A stretch of 64,000 bases of DNA from assembly GCF_031453615.1 (NCBI RefSeq), contig NZ_JAVIZT010000001.1:1488001-1552000 (forward strand). Reading direction: 5' to 3'. This DNA comes from Microbacterium sp. SORGH_AS_0428 (GTDB lineage Bacteria > Actinomycetota > Actinomycetes > Actinomycetales > Microbacteriaceae). Both the position numbers and the translations under genes were made by a program. Positions within the stretch are counted from its first letter, which is position 1. Each line of letters opens with the position of its first letter. The notes under the pieces were generated by a model that was not told the DNA's origin, did not search any database, and worked only from the letters and a program-made list of their open reading frames with translations. Shown here one piece after another: positions 23,528-32,510 of the stretch.

Positions 23528-25441
23528 ATGTCCGAGACTGCGCGCACCGACCAGCCCGTGATGACGCACCGCGCCATCCTGCTGGTGATCTTCGGCCTCA
23601 TGGCCGGCATGTTCCTCTCCGCGCTCGACCAGACCATCGTCGGCACGGCGATCCGCACGATCGGCGACGACCTGCACGGGCTGAGCCTGCAGGCCTGGGT
23701 GACGACCGCTTACCTGATCGTCTCGACGATCGCCACACCCATCTACGGCAAGCTCTCCGACATCTTCGGTCGCCGCCCGCTGTTCCTCTTCGCCATCATC
23801 GTGTTCATCGTGGGCTCCGTGCTCGCGAGCTTCTCGACCGACATGGTGCAGCTCGCCGCCTTCCGCGCGGTGCAGGGTCTCGGCGCCGGCGGTCTGATGT
23901 CGATGCCGCTGGCGATCATGGGCGACATCCTCGCGCCGCGCGAGCGGGCCAAGTACCAGGGGTACTTCCTCGCCGTGTTCGGCATCTCGAGCGTCATCGG
24001 CCCCCTCGTCGGAGGCCTCTTCTCCGGTGCGAACGAGATCCTGTGGATCGCCGGATGGCGCTGGGTGTTCCTCATCAACGTGCCGATCGGCATCATCGCC
24101 CTGTTCATCGTCGTGCGCTTCCTGCACATCCCGCACCACCCGCGCGAGTCCGTGCGCATCGACTGGTGGGGCGCGGCGCTCGTCGTGGTCGCCCTCGTCC
24201 CGCTGCTGCTGGTGGCCGAGCAGGGCCGCGAATGGGGTTGGGACTCCCCCATCGCCATCGCCTGCTACGTCGTGGGCGCCCTGGGCGCGGTCGCGTTCGT
24301 GTTCGTCGAGCGCGCCATGAAGACAGATGCGCTCATCCCGCTGAGCCTGTTCCACTCATCGACGTTCTCGATGGCCACCGTCATCGGCGTGCTCGTGGGC
24401 TTCGGCATGTTCGGAGCGATGCTGACCCTGCCGCTGTACCTGCAGCTCGTGCTGGGCGCCACGCCCACCGAGAGCGGCTTCCAGATGCTGCCGATGATCC
24501 TCGGACTCATGATCGCCTCGATCGCGAGCGGCCAGATCATCGCCCGCACCGGCCGGTACCGCATGTTCCCGATCCTGGGCACGCTGTTCCTCTCGGGCGG
24601 CTACGTGCTGCTGACCTTCCTCCGCGTCGACAGCTCGTACTGGTTCCTGGCCGGCGCGATGCTGCTGCTCGGCCTCGGACTCGGCCAGCTCATGCAGACG
24701 CTGACGATCGCCAGCCAGAACTCCGTCGGCCTGCGCGACATGGGTGTGGCCACGAGCGCGTCGACCTTCTTCCGCCAGATCGGTGGCACGCTCGGCACGG
24801 CGGTGCTGCTCTCGCTCCTGTTCACGCTGGTGCCCGCGAACATCCAGAATTCGTTCGCCGATGAGACGACCGTCACGAACGCGCTGGAGGCGGCACTCGA
24901 TCCTGCGGTCACCCAGGCTCCCGAGAACGCGGCGATCATGAAGACGATCTACGACCCGATCGTGGCGAATCTGCAGCAGGCGGCGAGTGCCGCATCCGTC
25001 GATCTGTCGAACGACCCCGCCCGTGAGGCGTTCGTCGCCCAAGCCGTGCCGCAGGTGCAGGAGGCCCTCGCCACGAAGAGCGACGACCAGAGCTTCGACG
25101 GCTCGGTCATGAACGACACGTCGTTCCTGAACGGCGCCGACCCCCGCCTGACCGCGCCGATCCTCGTCGGCTTCAACGACTCGGCGACCGTGGTCTACCG
25201 GGTGGCGCTGGGCGTCGTGCTGCTCGCCTTCGTGCTGACGCTGTTCTTCCGCACGCCCCCGCTGCGGGCGAAGTCCGCGCTGCAGGAGGCGGCGGATGAG
25301 GCGGCCGCCGCATACGAAGCCGACGACCCGGCCGTGCTCGCGCAGGCCGCCGCGGCGGATGCGGGTGCGCTGGTTGCGCCCGACACCGGCCCCGTGCCCA
25401 CCGCGGACCGCCCGCTCACCCGGCGAGACCTGCGCGACTGA
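23528..25441 (+). CDS. DHA2-family MFS exporter (EmrB/QacA type)
   Basis: A 637-residue, 14-helix drug:H+ antiporter. Motif A is KLSDIFGRRPLF, motif C-like GISSVIGPLVGG follows, and LDQTIVGTAIRTI in helix 1 is the D1 motif of the 14-TMS family. A large extracellular loop at about residues 435-545 precedes the last helix, and a ~60-residue cytosolic Ala-rich tail ends the protein. GGAGG precedes ATG 23528. The imperfect operator AGTTG-n8-CAACT at 23480-23497 could bind a TetR/MarR-type repressor not encoded here. Confidence 0.9.
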   Translation: MSETARTDQPVMTHRAILLVIFGLMAGMFLSALDQTIVGTAIRTIGDDLHGLSLQAWVTTAYLIVSTIATPIYGKLSDIFGRRPLFLFAIIVFIVGSVLASFSTDMVQLAAFRAVQGLGAGGLMSMPLAIMGDILAPRERAKYQGYFLAVFGISSVIGPLVGGLFSGANEILWIAGWRWVFLINVPIGIIALFIVVRFLHIPHHPRESVRIDWWGAALVVVALVPLLLVAEQGREWGWDSPIAIACYVVGALGAVAFVFVERAMKTDALIPLSLFHSSTFSMATVIGVLVGFGMFGAMLTLPLYLQLVLGATPTESGFQMLPMILGLMIASIASGQIIARTGRYRMFPILGTLFLSGGYVLLTFLRVDSSYWFLAGAMLLLGLGLGQLMQTLTIASQNSVGLRDMGVATSASTFFRQIGGTLGTAVLLSLLFTLVPANIQNSFADETTVTNALEAALDPAVTQAPENAAIMKTIYDPIVANLQQAASAASVDLSNDPAREAFVAQAVPQVQEALATKSDDQSFDGSVMNDTSFLNGADPRLTAPILVGFNDSATVVYRVALGVVLLAFVLTLFFRTPPLRAKSALQEAADEAAAAYEADDPAVLAQAAAADAGALVAPDTGPVPTADRPLTRRDLRD

Positions 25442-25462
25442 CCCTCGCCCCGCCCCGCGCGG

Positions 25463-25538
25463 CATGTCCCACTTGCCGCACCGCGTGTCCCACTTGCCGC
25501 AGGAATCGGACCTGATCTCTGCGGCAAGTGGGACACGG
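25463..25538. terminator. Bidirectional hairpin between convergent exporter and putA genes
   Basis: CGTGTCCCACTTGCCGCAG (25484-25502) pairs exactly with CTGCGGCAAGTGGGACACG (25519-25537). A second direct copy of the left arm (25464-25480) precedes it. It separates the convergent stops at 25441 and 25565. It shares GTGTCYCACTT with the hairpin at 20114. Confidence 0.75.
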
Positions 25539-25564
25539 ATGCGGGTCGGACCGCGCTCAGGGCC

Positions 25565-28500
25565 TCAGATGACCGCTTCGCTCCACGCGTCGGGGTTGCC
25601 GAAGCGGTGCGCGGTGATCGCGATGGCCTGCTCGTGCAGGAACGGCAACAGCTCGAGGCGCCCCGCCGTGGTGACCGGGTTCGCGTAGACGGCGAGATCC
25701 GGGTCTCCGGCGATCGCCTCGGCGAGCGTTCGGTGCAGGATGCCGGTCTCGGACGCGGGCCCCACGAGCCGTGCTCGGGCGACGCGCGGCTTGACGCTGA
25801 CACCCGCCGCATCCGCCTCGGCCCGGGTGAGGCGCTCGATCCACTGCGCATCGGTCTCGACGTGCACCGTGAGACCCGCCTCGCCCAGGGAGCGGCGCAC
25901 CGCCGGCGGAAGCCCCGTCGCCGTGCTCAGGGATGCGGCGGAGCCGGCGCGCAGAGCGGCGAGCGCGACGCGCAGCACCTCCTGCACCTCCGCACCCGCG
26001 GTCGCCCGCACGGCCACATCGACCGACCGGTACCGGAACAGGTTCCGCTCGATGCCGAGTCCCGTCACATCCTTGATCCGGCCGAACTCGCGATCCCACT
26101 CCACCGCATCCGACAGCGCGGCACGGCGAAGCCACTCGAAGCGGTCGTAGTCCAGCGACGGCTGGGCTGCTTCGATGATCGCGGTGATGCGGGAGTCGAG
26201 CCCGCGCAGGTGCAGCGTGGTCGAGCCGCTGACAGCGGTGGGTCGCCAGCTCCCGAGACCGATCAGGTAGTTCGGGCCGCCGGCCTTCGTTCCGGCCCCC
26301 ACCGATGAGCGCTTCCAGCCCCCGAACGGCTGGCGCTGCACGATCGCGCCCGTGATGCCCCGGTTCACGTAGAGGTTGCCCGCCTCGACGCGATCGAGCC
26401 ACAGCGCGAGGTCGTCGGGATGCTGGGTGTGAAGGCCGGCCGTCAGCCCGTAGGCGACCGCATTCTGCAGCTCGATCGCCTCGGCCAACGACGAGGCGTG
26501 CATGACACCCAGCACCGGACCGAAGAACTCCTCGAGATGGAAGCGCGACCCCGGCGCGACGCCCGTGCGGATGCCGGGACGCCACAGTCGTCCCGCCAGC
26601 TCGGGCGCGCCGTCGATCTGCTCGGGTTCCACGAGCCACTTCTCGCCGTCGTCGAGCGTGGTCAGCGCCCACGCCAGCTTGCCCTGCGGCGGCTCGATCA
26701 CGGGGCCCACCTCTGCGGCGGCGTCGGCGGGCGACGCGACCACGAGTGAGCGCGTGGCATCGACGAGCTGGCGCGCGAAGCGGGCCGAGCGCCCCACCGA
26801 TCCGACGAGGATCGCAAGGGATGCGGCGGAGCATTTCTGTCCGGCATGCCCGAACGCGCTCCTGACGAGATCGGATGCGGCGAGGTCGAGATCGGCCGAC
26901 GGCATGACGATGATGGCGTTCTTGCCACTCGTCTCGGCCAGCAGCGGCAGATCGGGCCGCCAGGAGCGGAACAGCTGCGCGGTCTCCCACGAGCCGGTGA
27001 GGATCACCCGGTCCACGTGGGGATGGGAGATGAGCTGCTGTCCCAGCTCGCCCTCGTCGATGTCGACGAGGGCGAGCAGGTCGCGGGGTACGCCCGCATC
27101 CCACAGCGCCTCGGCGACGACCGCCGCCGAGCGGCGCGCCTGCGGCGCCGGCTTGAACACCACGCCGGATCCCGCCGCGAGGGCCGCGAGCACGCCTCCC
27201 GCGGGGATCGCGAGCGGAAAGTTCCACGGCGGCGCGACGACCGTCAGCCGCGCCGGGACGAAGACGGCACCCGCGACCCGGTCCAGCTCGCGCGCGGTGG
27301 CCGCGTAATAGTTGGCGAAGTCCACCGCCTCGCTCACCTCGACGTCCGCCTCGGCCAGCACCTTGCCGGTCTCGGATGCGGCGACCTCGATCAGCAGATC
27401 GCGCCGCGCCTCGAGGGATCGCGCGGCCGCCTGCAGCACCACGGCGCGGTCGGCCGCGGGCAGCGAGCCCCAGGCGGCGGCTGCCTCCCGCACGCGCGCG
27501 ATCGTGCGCTCGAGCGTGTCGGTGTCGCCGATCCGGGCTGCGCCGATGGTCGCGTCGCCCGCGGTCGAGGTCTCGATCCGCTCGATGATGCGCTGCGCCC
27601 ACTCGCGGTTGGCGGGAAGGGCGGGATCGGTGTCGGCGGCGGGACGGAACCCCGGGGCCCCGTGCACGCCGGCGTTGGACTCGCGCGGGGAGAAGACCGC
27701 CGTCTCGACGAACTCCGCGCCGCCGAACAGCACCGAATGCGCGTCCGGTTCGGTGCGGTCCGCGGCGATGCCGAGCACGGCCTGGGTGAGTCCGGCGACC
27801 TCCTGCGTGGGTGCGGGGTCGCGCAGGATGGCGGGCTCGGCCGCATCCGCTGCGCTCTGCAGGCGGTTCTGCCCGCGGCGGGGTCCGGTGCGCAGCGCCG
27901 CATCCGTCGACCGTTCGATCGAGGCGAGGAAACGGTCGCGCTCGCGCGCGAACAGCTCGGGATCGGTGTCGAGGTCGAACGCGGCGGAGAGGAAGTTCTC
28001 GCTGGAGGCGTTCTCCTCGAGTCGGCGCACGAGGTAGCTGATCGCCACGTCGAACTCGTCGGGGCGCACGACCGGCACGTAGAGCAGCACCGTGCCCACA
28101 TCGCGCGAGACCGCGGCGACCTGCCCCGCGGCCATGCCCAGGAGCATCTCGAACTCGATGCGCTCGCGCACGCCGCGCTCTCCGGCGAGCAGCCACGCGT
28201 AGGCGACGTCGAAGAGGTTGTGACCGGCGACACCGACACGGACGGCGGCGGCGTGGTCGGCGTCCAGCGCCCAGTCGAGGCAGCGCAGATAGTTCGCGTC
28301 GGTGTCGAGCTTCGTGTCGTACGGCGCCTGCGGCCAGCCGTGCATGATGGCGTCGACGCGCTCCATCGCGAGGTTCGCGCCCTTCACCAGACGCACCTTG
28401 ATGCCGGAGCCGCCATGCTCGACGCGCTGTCGCGCCCAGGCGGTCAGCTCCTGTAGTGCCGGGAGAGCGTCGGGCAGGTACGCCTGCAGCACGATCCCCG

Positions 28501-29263
28501 CCTCGAGATGCGAGAGCCGCTCGTCCTCGAGGATGCGGGTGAACACCGCGATCGTGAGGTCGAGGTCGCGGTACTCCTCCATGTCGAGGTTGATGAAGGT
28601 GCCGTCGGTGGCGGCGCTGAGGTACAGCGGCAGCAGACGCTCCACGACGCGCTCGACGACATCGTCGAACGCCCAGAGCGAGATGTGCCCGGCGATGGCC
28701 GAGACCTTGACCGAGACGTAGTCGACGTCGGATCGGCGGATGAGCTCGTGGATTCCGTCGAGTCGACGCCGCGCCTCGTTCTCGCCCAGCACCGCCTCAC
28801 CCAGCAGGTTCAGGTTCAGCTTCGCGCCGCCCTCGCGCAGTTTCGCGATCGCCGCACCGAGCTTGTCGGGGCGCGCATCGACGATGAGGTGGCCGACCAT
28901 GTCGCGCAGCGCGCGGCGGGCGATCGGCACGACCGGCGTGGGCACCGCGGGGGCGACGGCCCCTCCGACCCGCACGGCGGAACGCAGGTACCAGGGCAGG
29001 AAGTCGGGCACGAGCGGGGCGATGCGGCTGAGGTTCGCTGCCGCCGCCGACAGGCTCTCGGGGCGCATGACGCCGTCGACGAACCCGATCGTGAAAGGCA
29101 GTCCGTTGGGGTCGCGCAGCACTCCCGCGAGGCGCTCCGCCGCGGGGTCAGCGTGGGCGTCGGCGGCTTCGGTGACCCAACGTCGCGCGAGGGTGACCGC
29201 GTCGACGGCGAGGGATGCGGGACGCGGCGCTCGTGGCGCCCCCGCCTCGGTGCTGGAGGACAT
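25565..29263 (-). CDS. putA: Bifunctional proline dehydrogenase / P5C dehydrogenase
   Basis: A 1232-residue two-enzyme protein that oxidises proline to P5C and then to glutamate. The FAD-dependent PRODH barrel spans about residues 60-440, with YVSVKVSAI, RLVKGANLAMERV and RIEFEMLLGMA. An ALDH domain follows at about 520-980, with TVVAPPWNFPLAIPAGG, the glutamate in LLAETSGKNAII, the catalytic cysteine in GHAGQKCSAAS and LEEFFGPVLGVM. A C-terminal extension of ~200 residues ends the chain. There is no N-terminal ribbon-helix-helix DNA-binding domain, so it is not an autoregulator like E. coli PutA. ATG 29263. Confidence 0.95.
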   Translation of the reverse strand: MSSSTEAGAPRAPRPASLAVDAVTLARRWVTEAADAHADPAAERLAGVLRDPNGLPFTIGFVDGVMRPESLSAAAANLSRIAPLVPDFLPWYLRSAVRVGGAVAPAVPTPVVPIARRALRDMVGHLIVDARPDKLGAAIAKLREGGAKLNLNLLGEAVLGENEARRRLDGIHELIRRSDVDYVSVKVSAIAGHISLWAFDDVVERVVERLLPLYLSAATDGTFINLDMEEYRDLDLTIAVFTRILEDERLSHLEAGIVLQAYLPDALPALQELTAWARQRVEHGGSGIKVRLVKGANLAMERVDAIMHGWPQAPYDTKLDTDANYLRCLDWALDADHAAAVRVGVAGHNLFDVAYAWLLAGERGVRERIEFEMLLGMAAGQVAAVSRDVGTVLLYVPVVRPDEFDVAISYLVRRLEENASSENFLSAAFDLDTDPELFARERDRFLASIERSTDAALRTGPRRGQNRLQSAADAAEPAILRDPAPTQEVAGLTQAVLGIAADRTEPDAHSVLFGGAEFVETAVFSPRESNAGVHGAPGFRPAADTDPALPANREWAQRIIERIETSTAGDATIGAARIGDTDTLERTIARVREAAAAWGSLPAADRAVVLQAAARSLEARRDLLIEVAASETGKVLAEADVEVSEAVDFANYYAATARELDRVAGAVFVPARLTVVAPPWNFPLAIPAGGVLAALAAGSGVVFKPAPQARRSAAVVAEALWDAGVPRDLLALVDIDEGELGQQLISHPHVDRVILTGSWETAQLFRSWRPDLPLLAETSGKNAIIVMPSADLDLAASDLVRSAFGHAGQKCSAASLAILVGSVGRSARFARQLVDATRSLVVASPADAAAEVGPVIEPPQGKLAWALTTLDDGEKWLVEPEQIDGAPELAGRLWRPGIRTGVAPGSRFHLEEFFGPVLGVMHASSLAEAIELQNAVAYGLTAGLHTQHPDDLALWLDRVEAGNLYVNRGITGAIVQRQPFGGWKRSSVGAGTKAGGPNYLIGLGSWRPTAVSGSTTLHLRGLDSRITAIIEAAQPSLDYDRFEWLRRAALSDAVEWDREFGRIKDVTGLGIERNLFRYRSVDVAVRATAGAEVQEVLRVALAALRAGSAASLSTATGLPPAVRRSLGEAGLTVHVETDAQWIERLTRAEADAAGVSVKPRVARARLVGPASETGILHRTLAEAIAGDPDLAVYANPVTTAGRLELLPFLHEQAIAITAHRFGNPDAWSEAVI

Positions 29264-29329
29264 GCGCTCAGCCTACGTCGGGGCCCGGCGGCGCCGACGG
29301 CGTGACACGAGCCCGCCGGCGGCGCCGGT

Positions 29330-29893
29330 TCAGCGCCAGATGCTGGGCGCGGGGCGACGCGTCGACGGGAGGGCCACATCCTCCGCCCAGCGCAGCATCC
29401 ACTCCTCGGGAGCCGGCACGGTGGCGGGGTCCTGGCCGAGCGCCTCGAACAGCTCGGCGAGCCCGACGGTGCCGCCGGAGCGGCGCGCGAAACGGCCGCG
29501 GGCGATGAGCTGCGCGTAGATCTCGCCGTCGACGACGGCACGGTGCTCGAGGTAGACGGCGCGGTCGTCGGCAGCGATGACGCGCGACTCGACGTCGAAG
29601 CGCTGCCACAGATGCAGCGACTTGCGGTAGCTGATGGTCGCGTTGGCGACGACCGGATACCAGCCGCGCTCGCGCATGAGGTCCCAGAGTCCGGTGCGCA
29701 TGAGCAGGTCGAAGCGTCCGAGGTCGAACAGCGACAGGTACCGTCCGTTGTTCATGTGCCCCACGACGTCGAGGTCGGTGGGAAGCGTCGTCAGCCGGAT
29801 GCGGCCGACGCCGAGCGAGTCCATCGCGCCTTCGCGACGGTAACGGCGGCGGGAGGAGGCGAGCAGAAGCAGGGTGCGCCAGATCACGTTCAC
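29330..29893 (-). CDS. Acyl-CoA thioesterase (4-hydroxybenzoyl-CoA thioesterase-like hot-dog)
   Basis: A 187-residue protein with a single hot-dog domain. PTDLDVVGHMNNGRYLSLFDLGR holds the catalytic-region aspartate and the HMNNGRY helix of the YbgC/FAT-type thioesterases; I quote it only as the block at residues 36-58. GTG 29893 is chosen because family members share the hydrophobic, basic N-terminus. ATG 29824 is the alternative. A TACGAT box lies 8 nt before the GTG, implying a very short leader. Confidence 0.8.
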   Translation of the reverse strand: MNVIWRTLLLLASSRRRYRREGAMDSLGVGRIRLTTLPTDLDVVGHMNNGRYLSLFDLGRFDLLMRTGLWDLMRERGWYPVVANATISYRKSLHLWQRFDVESRVIAADDRAVYLEHRAVVDGEIYAQLIARGRFARRSGGTVGLAELFEALGQDPATVPAPEEWMLRWAEDVALPSTRRPAPSIWR

Positions 29894-30033
29894 GACGTCA
29901 GATCGTAGGAGAGGGCAGGAGGATGCGGCAGTCGATTGTACGAATCCGACAGCGGCGGCGGCCGCATCCGGGTCGCCGATGGTGGCCCGCAATGACCCGG
30001 CGCAGCCGATTTCCGCCGGTCGTGCCGCCCGCG

Positions 30034-30039
30034 TAGAGT
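30034..30039 (+). promoter_or_regulatory. -10 box giving a leaderless GNAT mRNA
   Basis: TAGAGT ends exactly 6 nt before the ATG at 30046, the actinobacterial spacing at which transcription begins on the start codon itself. Confidence 0.6.
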
Positions 30040-30045
30040 CTGGCC

Positions 30046-30552
30046 ATGGAAGCCGACCTCACCACCGATGTGATCGTCCGCCCGGTACGCGACGTGGACG
30101 CCGAAGCCCTCGGTCGCGTGCACGCCACGTGCTGGCACGAGACCTACGACCACCTGATCAGCAAGGCCGCACTGGAGCGCGTCTCGCCCCGCAGGCTCGC
30201 CGAGCTCTGGACCCACTGGGCCGAGCAGGGCCCCGACTACCGCATGTCCGCGGCGCTCGTGGAGGGCGAGATCGTGGGCTTCGTCGGATCCGGTCCCGCG
30301 CGCGACGAGGACGCCCCGCGCGAGCGCGAGCTGTACTTCATCTACCTGCTGGATGCGTGGCATGGCACCGGCATCGGCCAGAAGCTCTTCGACGCCGCGG
30401 TCGAGCCTGGCGAGCAGCTGTATCTGTGGGTCGCCGACGACAACCCCCGCGCTCATCGCTTCTACACGCGCAACGGCTTCGCCCTCGACGGCGCGACGCA
30501 CACCGAGCCGTTCCTCGGCGAGACGCTGACCGAGGTCCGCTTCACCCGCTGA
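30046..30552 (+). CDS. GNAT-family N-acetyltransferase
   Basis: A 168-residue acetyl-CoA-dependent transferase. The acetyl-CoA loop region is LYFIYLLDAWHGTGIGQKLFDAA (residues 90-112), with the pyrophosphate-binding G-x-G-I-G-x-K. YLWVADDNPRAHRFYTRNGF follows, typical of the C-terminal half. The N-terminal block with HATCWHETYDHLI resembles small-molecule or peptide acetyltransferases of the RimI-like sort. No substrate can be assigned. It has no ribosome-binding site, in keeping with leaderless expression. Confidence 0.88.
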   Translation: MEADLTTDVIVRPVRDVDAEALGRVHATCWHETYDHLISKAALERVSPRRLAELWTHWAEQGPDYRMSAALVEGEIVGFVGSGPARDEDAPRERELYFIYLLDAWHGTGIGQKLFDAAVEPGEQLYLWVADDNPRAHRFYTRNGFALDGATHTEPFLGETLTEVRFTR

Positions 30553-30585
30553 CCCGGCCCCATCCTTCTCCGCGGGGGATGCGGG

Positions 30586-32508
30586 TCAGCGGGCGCTGAC
30601 GGTGCCGAAGAGTCGCGCGATGGGCGCGAGCACGAGGGGGCGCGCGGCGATCCATCCGCCGGCCATCACGAGCACGGATGCGGCGAAGATCCAGAACCCG
30701 GCCCAGTTGTCCGCGTATGCGGTGGGATCCGTCGATCCCTGCGCGGCGTACATGTGGTTGAGGTTGCGCAGCGCACCGGTCGCGAAGACGAGGGCGACGT
30801 GCACGATGATGAACGCGACGAAGTACAGCATCACCGGGAAGTGCACCTTGCGCGCCCATTCGATCGGATAGATGCGGTTCAGGGTCTCCGCCTTGCGCGG
30901 CCAGAGTCCGCTCATCCGCACGCCCGTCAGGATCGCGAGCGGCGCCGCGATGAAGACCGTGGTGAAGTAGGCGAGCTGCTGCAGGCTGTTGTAATTCACC
31001 CACCCGTTCTCGGTCGGCCAGTCCAGCGACGCGTACTGCAGCGTCGCGGAGAGCGCGTTCGGCAGCACCTCCCAGCTGGTCGGGACGATCCGCATCCACT
31101 GCCCCGTCACGAACAGCAGCACGAGGAACACGAGCCCGTTCGCGAGCCACAGCAGATCCAGGGACTGGTGGAACCAGATCGTCAGGCTGGTCTTGCGCTT
31201 GCTGTTCCACCGCGGCGTCCAGAACGCCGCCGGCCGCTTCTCGCGCCGCACCTGCAGACCGGACCGGATGATCAGCAGCATGAAGAACGCATTGAGGAAG
31301 TGCTGCCAGCCCAGCCAGGCGGGCAGCCCCACGGGGGCGCTCTCGGGGAGGTGGTACTCGCCCGGGTAGGTTGCGAGGAAGTCGCGCAGCGGCTCGAGCG
31401 AGACGAGCCACCGCGTCGCGAACACGATCATCGCGAGCGCGAACAACGCCCCCGCGCCGGCCACGATGCCCGCACCCACCCACTGCAGCGCGGTGAACGG
31501 GCCGTAGCGGCGCGGCTCCGGCCGCGGCGCGGGGCGCTCGAACGCGGTGCGGCCGGGGAAGACCGTCGGCGTGAACGGCAGCGGTTCCCGCATCCGTTCG
31601 ATGTCCGCACTCCCCTGTTCGAGGGACTCCGGATGCGGCTCCGCGCCCGACTCCGGCGCAGATCGCGTCCCTTCAACGCCGGGGGCAGGCGCGGATCCGG
31701 CGGCGGATGCCGCGGGCCGCTCCGCCGTGGCGGAACCGGACCCCGCGGCGTCGCCGGGCTCCGGGGCAGGATCGGACTCCGTGACGGCACCGGGGTTCGC
31801 CGGGGAACCGGACCCCGCGGCGTCGCCGGGCTCCGGGCCGGGGCCGGCGTTCGCTGCGGGCGCCGCAGCGGCGGACGGCCTCGTGCGTCCCGGCGGAGGC
31901 CACGGCTCGCCGCCCGCGACGCGCGGCAGGCCCCGCCGGATCGGCCGCGCATCCGCTTCGAGGGACTCCTGATGCGGCCCGGAACCCGAGAACGCAACAT
32001 CGCGCGTCCCTTCAACGGGAGGGGCGGGGTCAGCGGGAGCCTCCTCGGGCGCGATCCGCGACACCGGCACGGGCCGCACGGCCGCGCCCGCGGACGACGC
32101 AGCGACGGATGCGGGAGGCCACGGCTCGCCGCCGGGCACCCTCGGCAGCCCCCGGCGCCGCTTCGCACCCGCGACACCGGACTGCGTCGCGTCCGCGCCG
32201 ACCCCGGCCTCAGGTTCGAGGGACCCCTGATGCGGCTCCGGAACCGAGATCACCGCATCACGCGTCCCTCGAACATCGACCGGCGCGGCGGGAGCACCGA
32301 CGGCGGGTTCGACGGCAACGTCGACGGGCTCGACGGCCGCGGCGGGAGCACCGACGGCCGCGACGGCAACGTCGACGGGTTCGGCGGGCTCGGCGGGAAC
32401 ACCCGCGGCACCTTCGGCGACCGCAGCGGCGAAGGATGCGGGGGGCCACGGCTCCCCGCCTGCGACGCGCGGGAGCCCTCGGCGCACGCGACGCGGGCGA
32501 TCGGCCAC
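30586..32508 (-). CDS. Diheme cytochrome b with a long repetitive N-terminal region
   Basis: A 640-residue protein. Residues 1-335 are Ala/Pro-rich and probably disordered, with RRGLPRVxGGEPWPP three times (9-23, 118-132, 191-205) alternating with GTRDxxxSxxxPHQxSLE three times (81-98, 167-184, 280-297). From about 340 come membrane helices of a cytochrome b561/hydrogenase-type b subunit. H403, H447, H556 and H570 lie in helices and could ligate two hemes. GTG 32508 is 2 nt after the etfA stop, so it is translationally coupled to the ETF genes. I infer electron transfer between ETF and the quinone pool; other partners are possible. Confidence 0.8.
   Translation of the reverse strand: MADRPRRVRRGLPRVAGGEPWPPASFAAAVAEGAAGVPAEPAEPVDVAVAAVGAPAAAVEPVDVAVEPAVGAPAAPVDVRGTRDAVISVPEPHQGSLEPEAGVGADATQSGVAGAKRRRGLPRVPGGEPWPPASVAASSAGAAVRPVPVSRIAPEEAPADPAPPVEGTRDVAFSGSGPHQESLEADARPIRRGLPRVAGGEPWPPPGRTRPSAAAAPAANAGPGPEPGDAAGSGSPANPGAVTESDPAPEPGDAAGSGSATAERPAASAAGSAPAPGVEGTRSAPESGAEPHPESLEQGSADIERMREPLPFTPTVFPGRTAFERPAPRPEPRRYGPFTALQWVGAGIVAGAGALFALAMIVFATRWLVSLEPLRDFLATYPGEYHLPESAPVGLPAWLGWQHFLNAFFMLLIIRSGLQVRREKRPAAFWTPRWNSKRKTSLTIWFHQSLDLLWLANGLVFLVLLFVTGQWMRIVPTSWEVLPNALSATLQYASLDWPTENGWVNYNSLQQLAYFTTVFIAAPLAILTGVRMSGLWPRKAETLNRIYPIEWARKVHFPVMLYFVAFIIVHVALVFATGALRNLNHMYAAQGSTDPTAYADNWAGFWIFAASVLVMAGGWIAARPLVLAPIARLFGTVSAR
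31618..31677. repeat. In-frame palindromic element, copy 3
   Basis: TTCGAGGGAC at the left end and GTCCCTTCAA at the right end form the imperfect termini of a ~60-bp element inside the cytochrome b gene. It encodes the GTRSAPESG...PHPESLE segment (residues 280-297). Confidence 0.7.
31957..32015. repeat. In-frame palindromic element, copy 2
   Basis: The element starts TTCGAGGGACTCCTGATGCG and ends GCGTCCCTTCAACG. It encodes the GTRDVAFSG...PHQESLE segment (residues 167-184) and stays in the same reading frame as the other two copies. Confidence 0.7.
32215..32275. repeat. In-frame palindromic element, copy 1
   Basis: This is the most symmetrical copy: TTCGAGGGAC (32215-32224) pairs perfectly with GTCCCTCGAA (32263-32272). 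It encodes the GTRDAVISV...PHQGSLE segment (residues 81-98). Confidence 0.72.
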
Positions 32509-32510
32509 GC

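Noticed and set aside
31618..32275. CRISPR array inside the cytochrome b gene
   Set aside because: Only three copies, unequal spacing of 200-340 bp, and an intact coding frame throughout.
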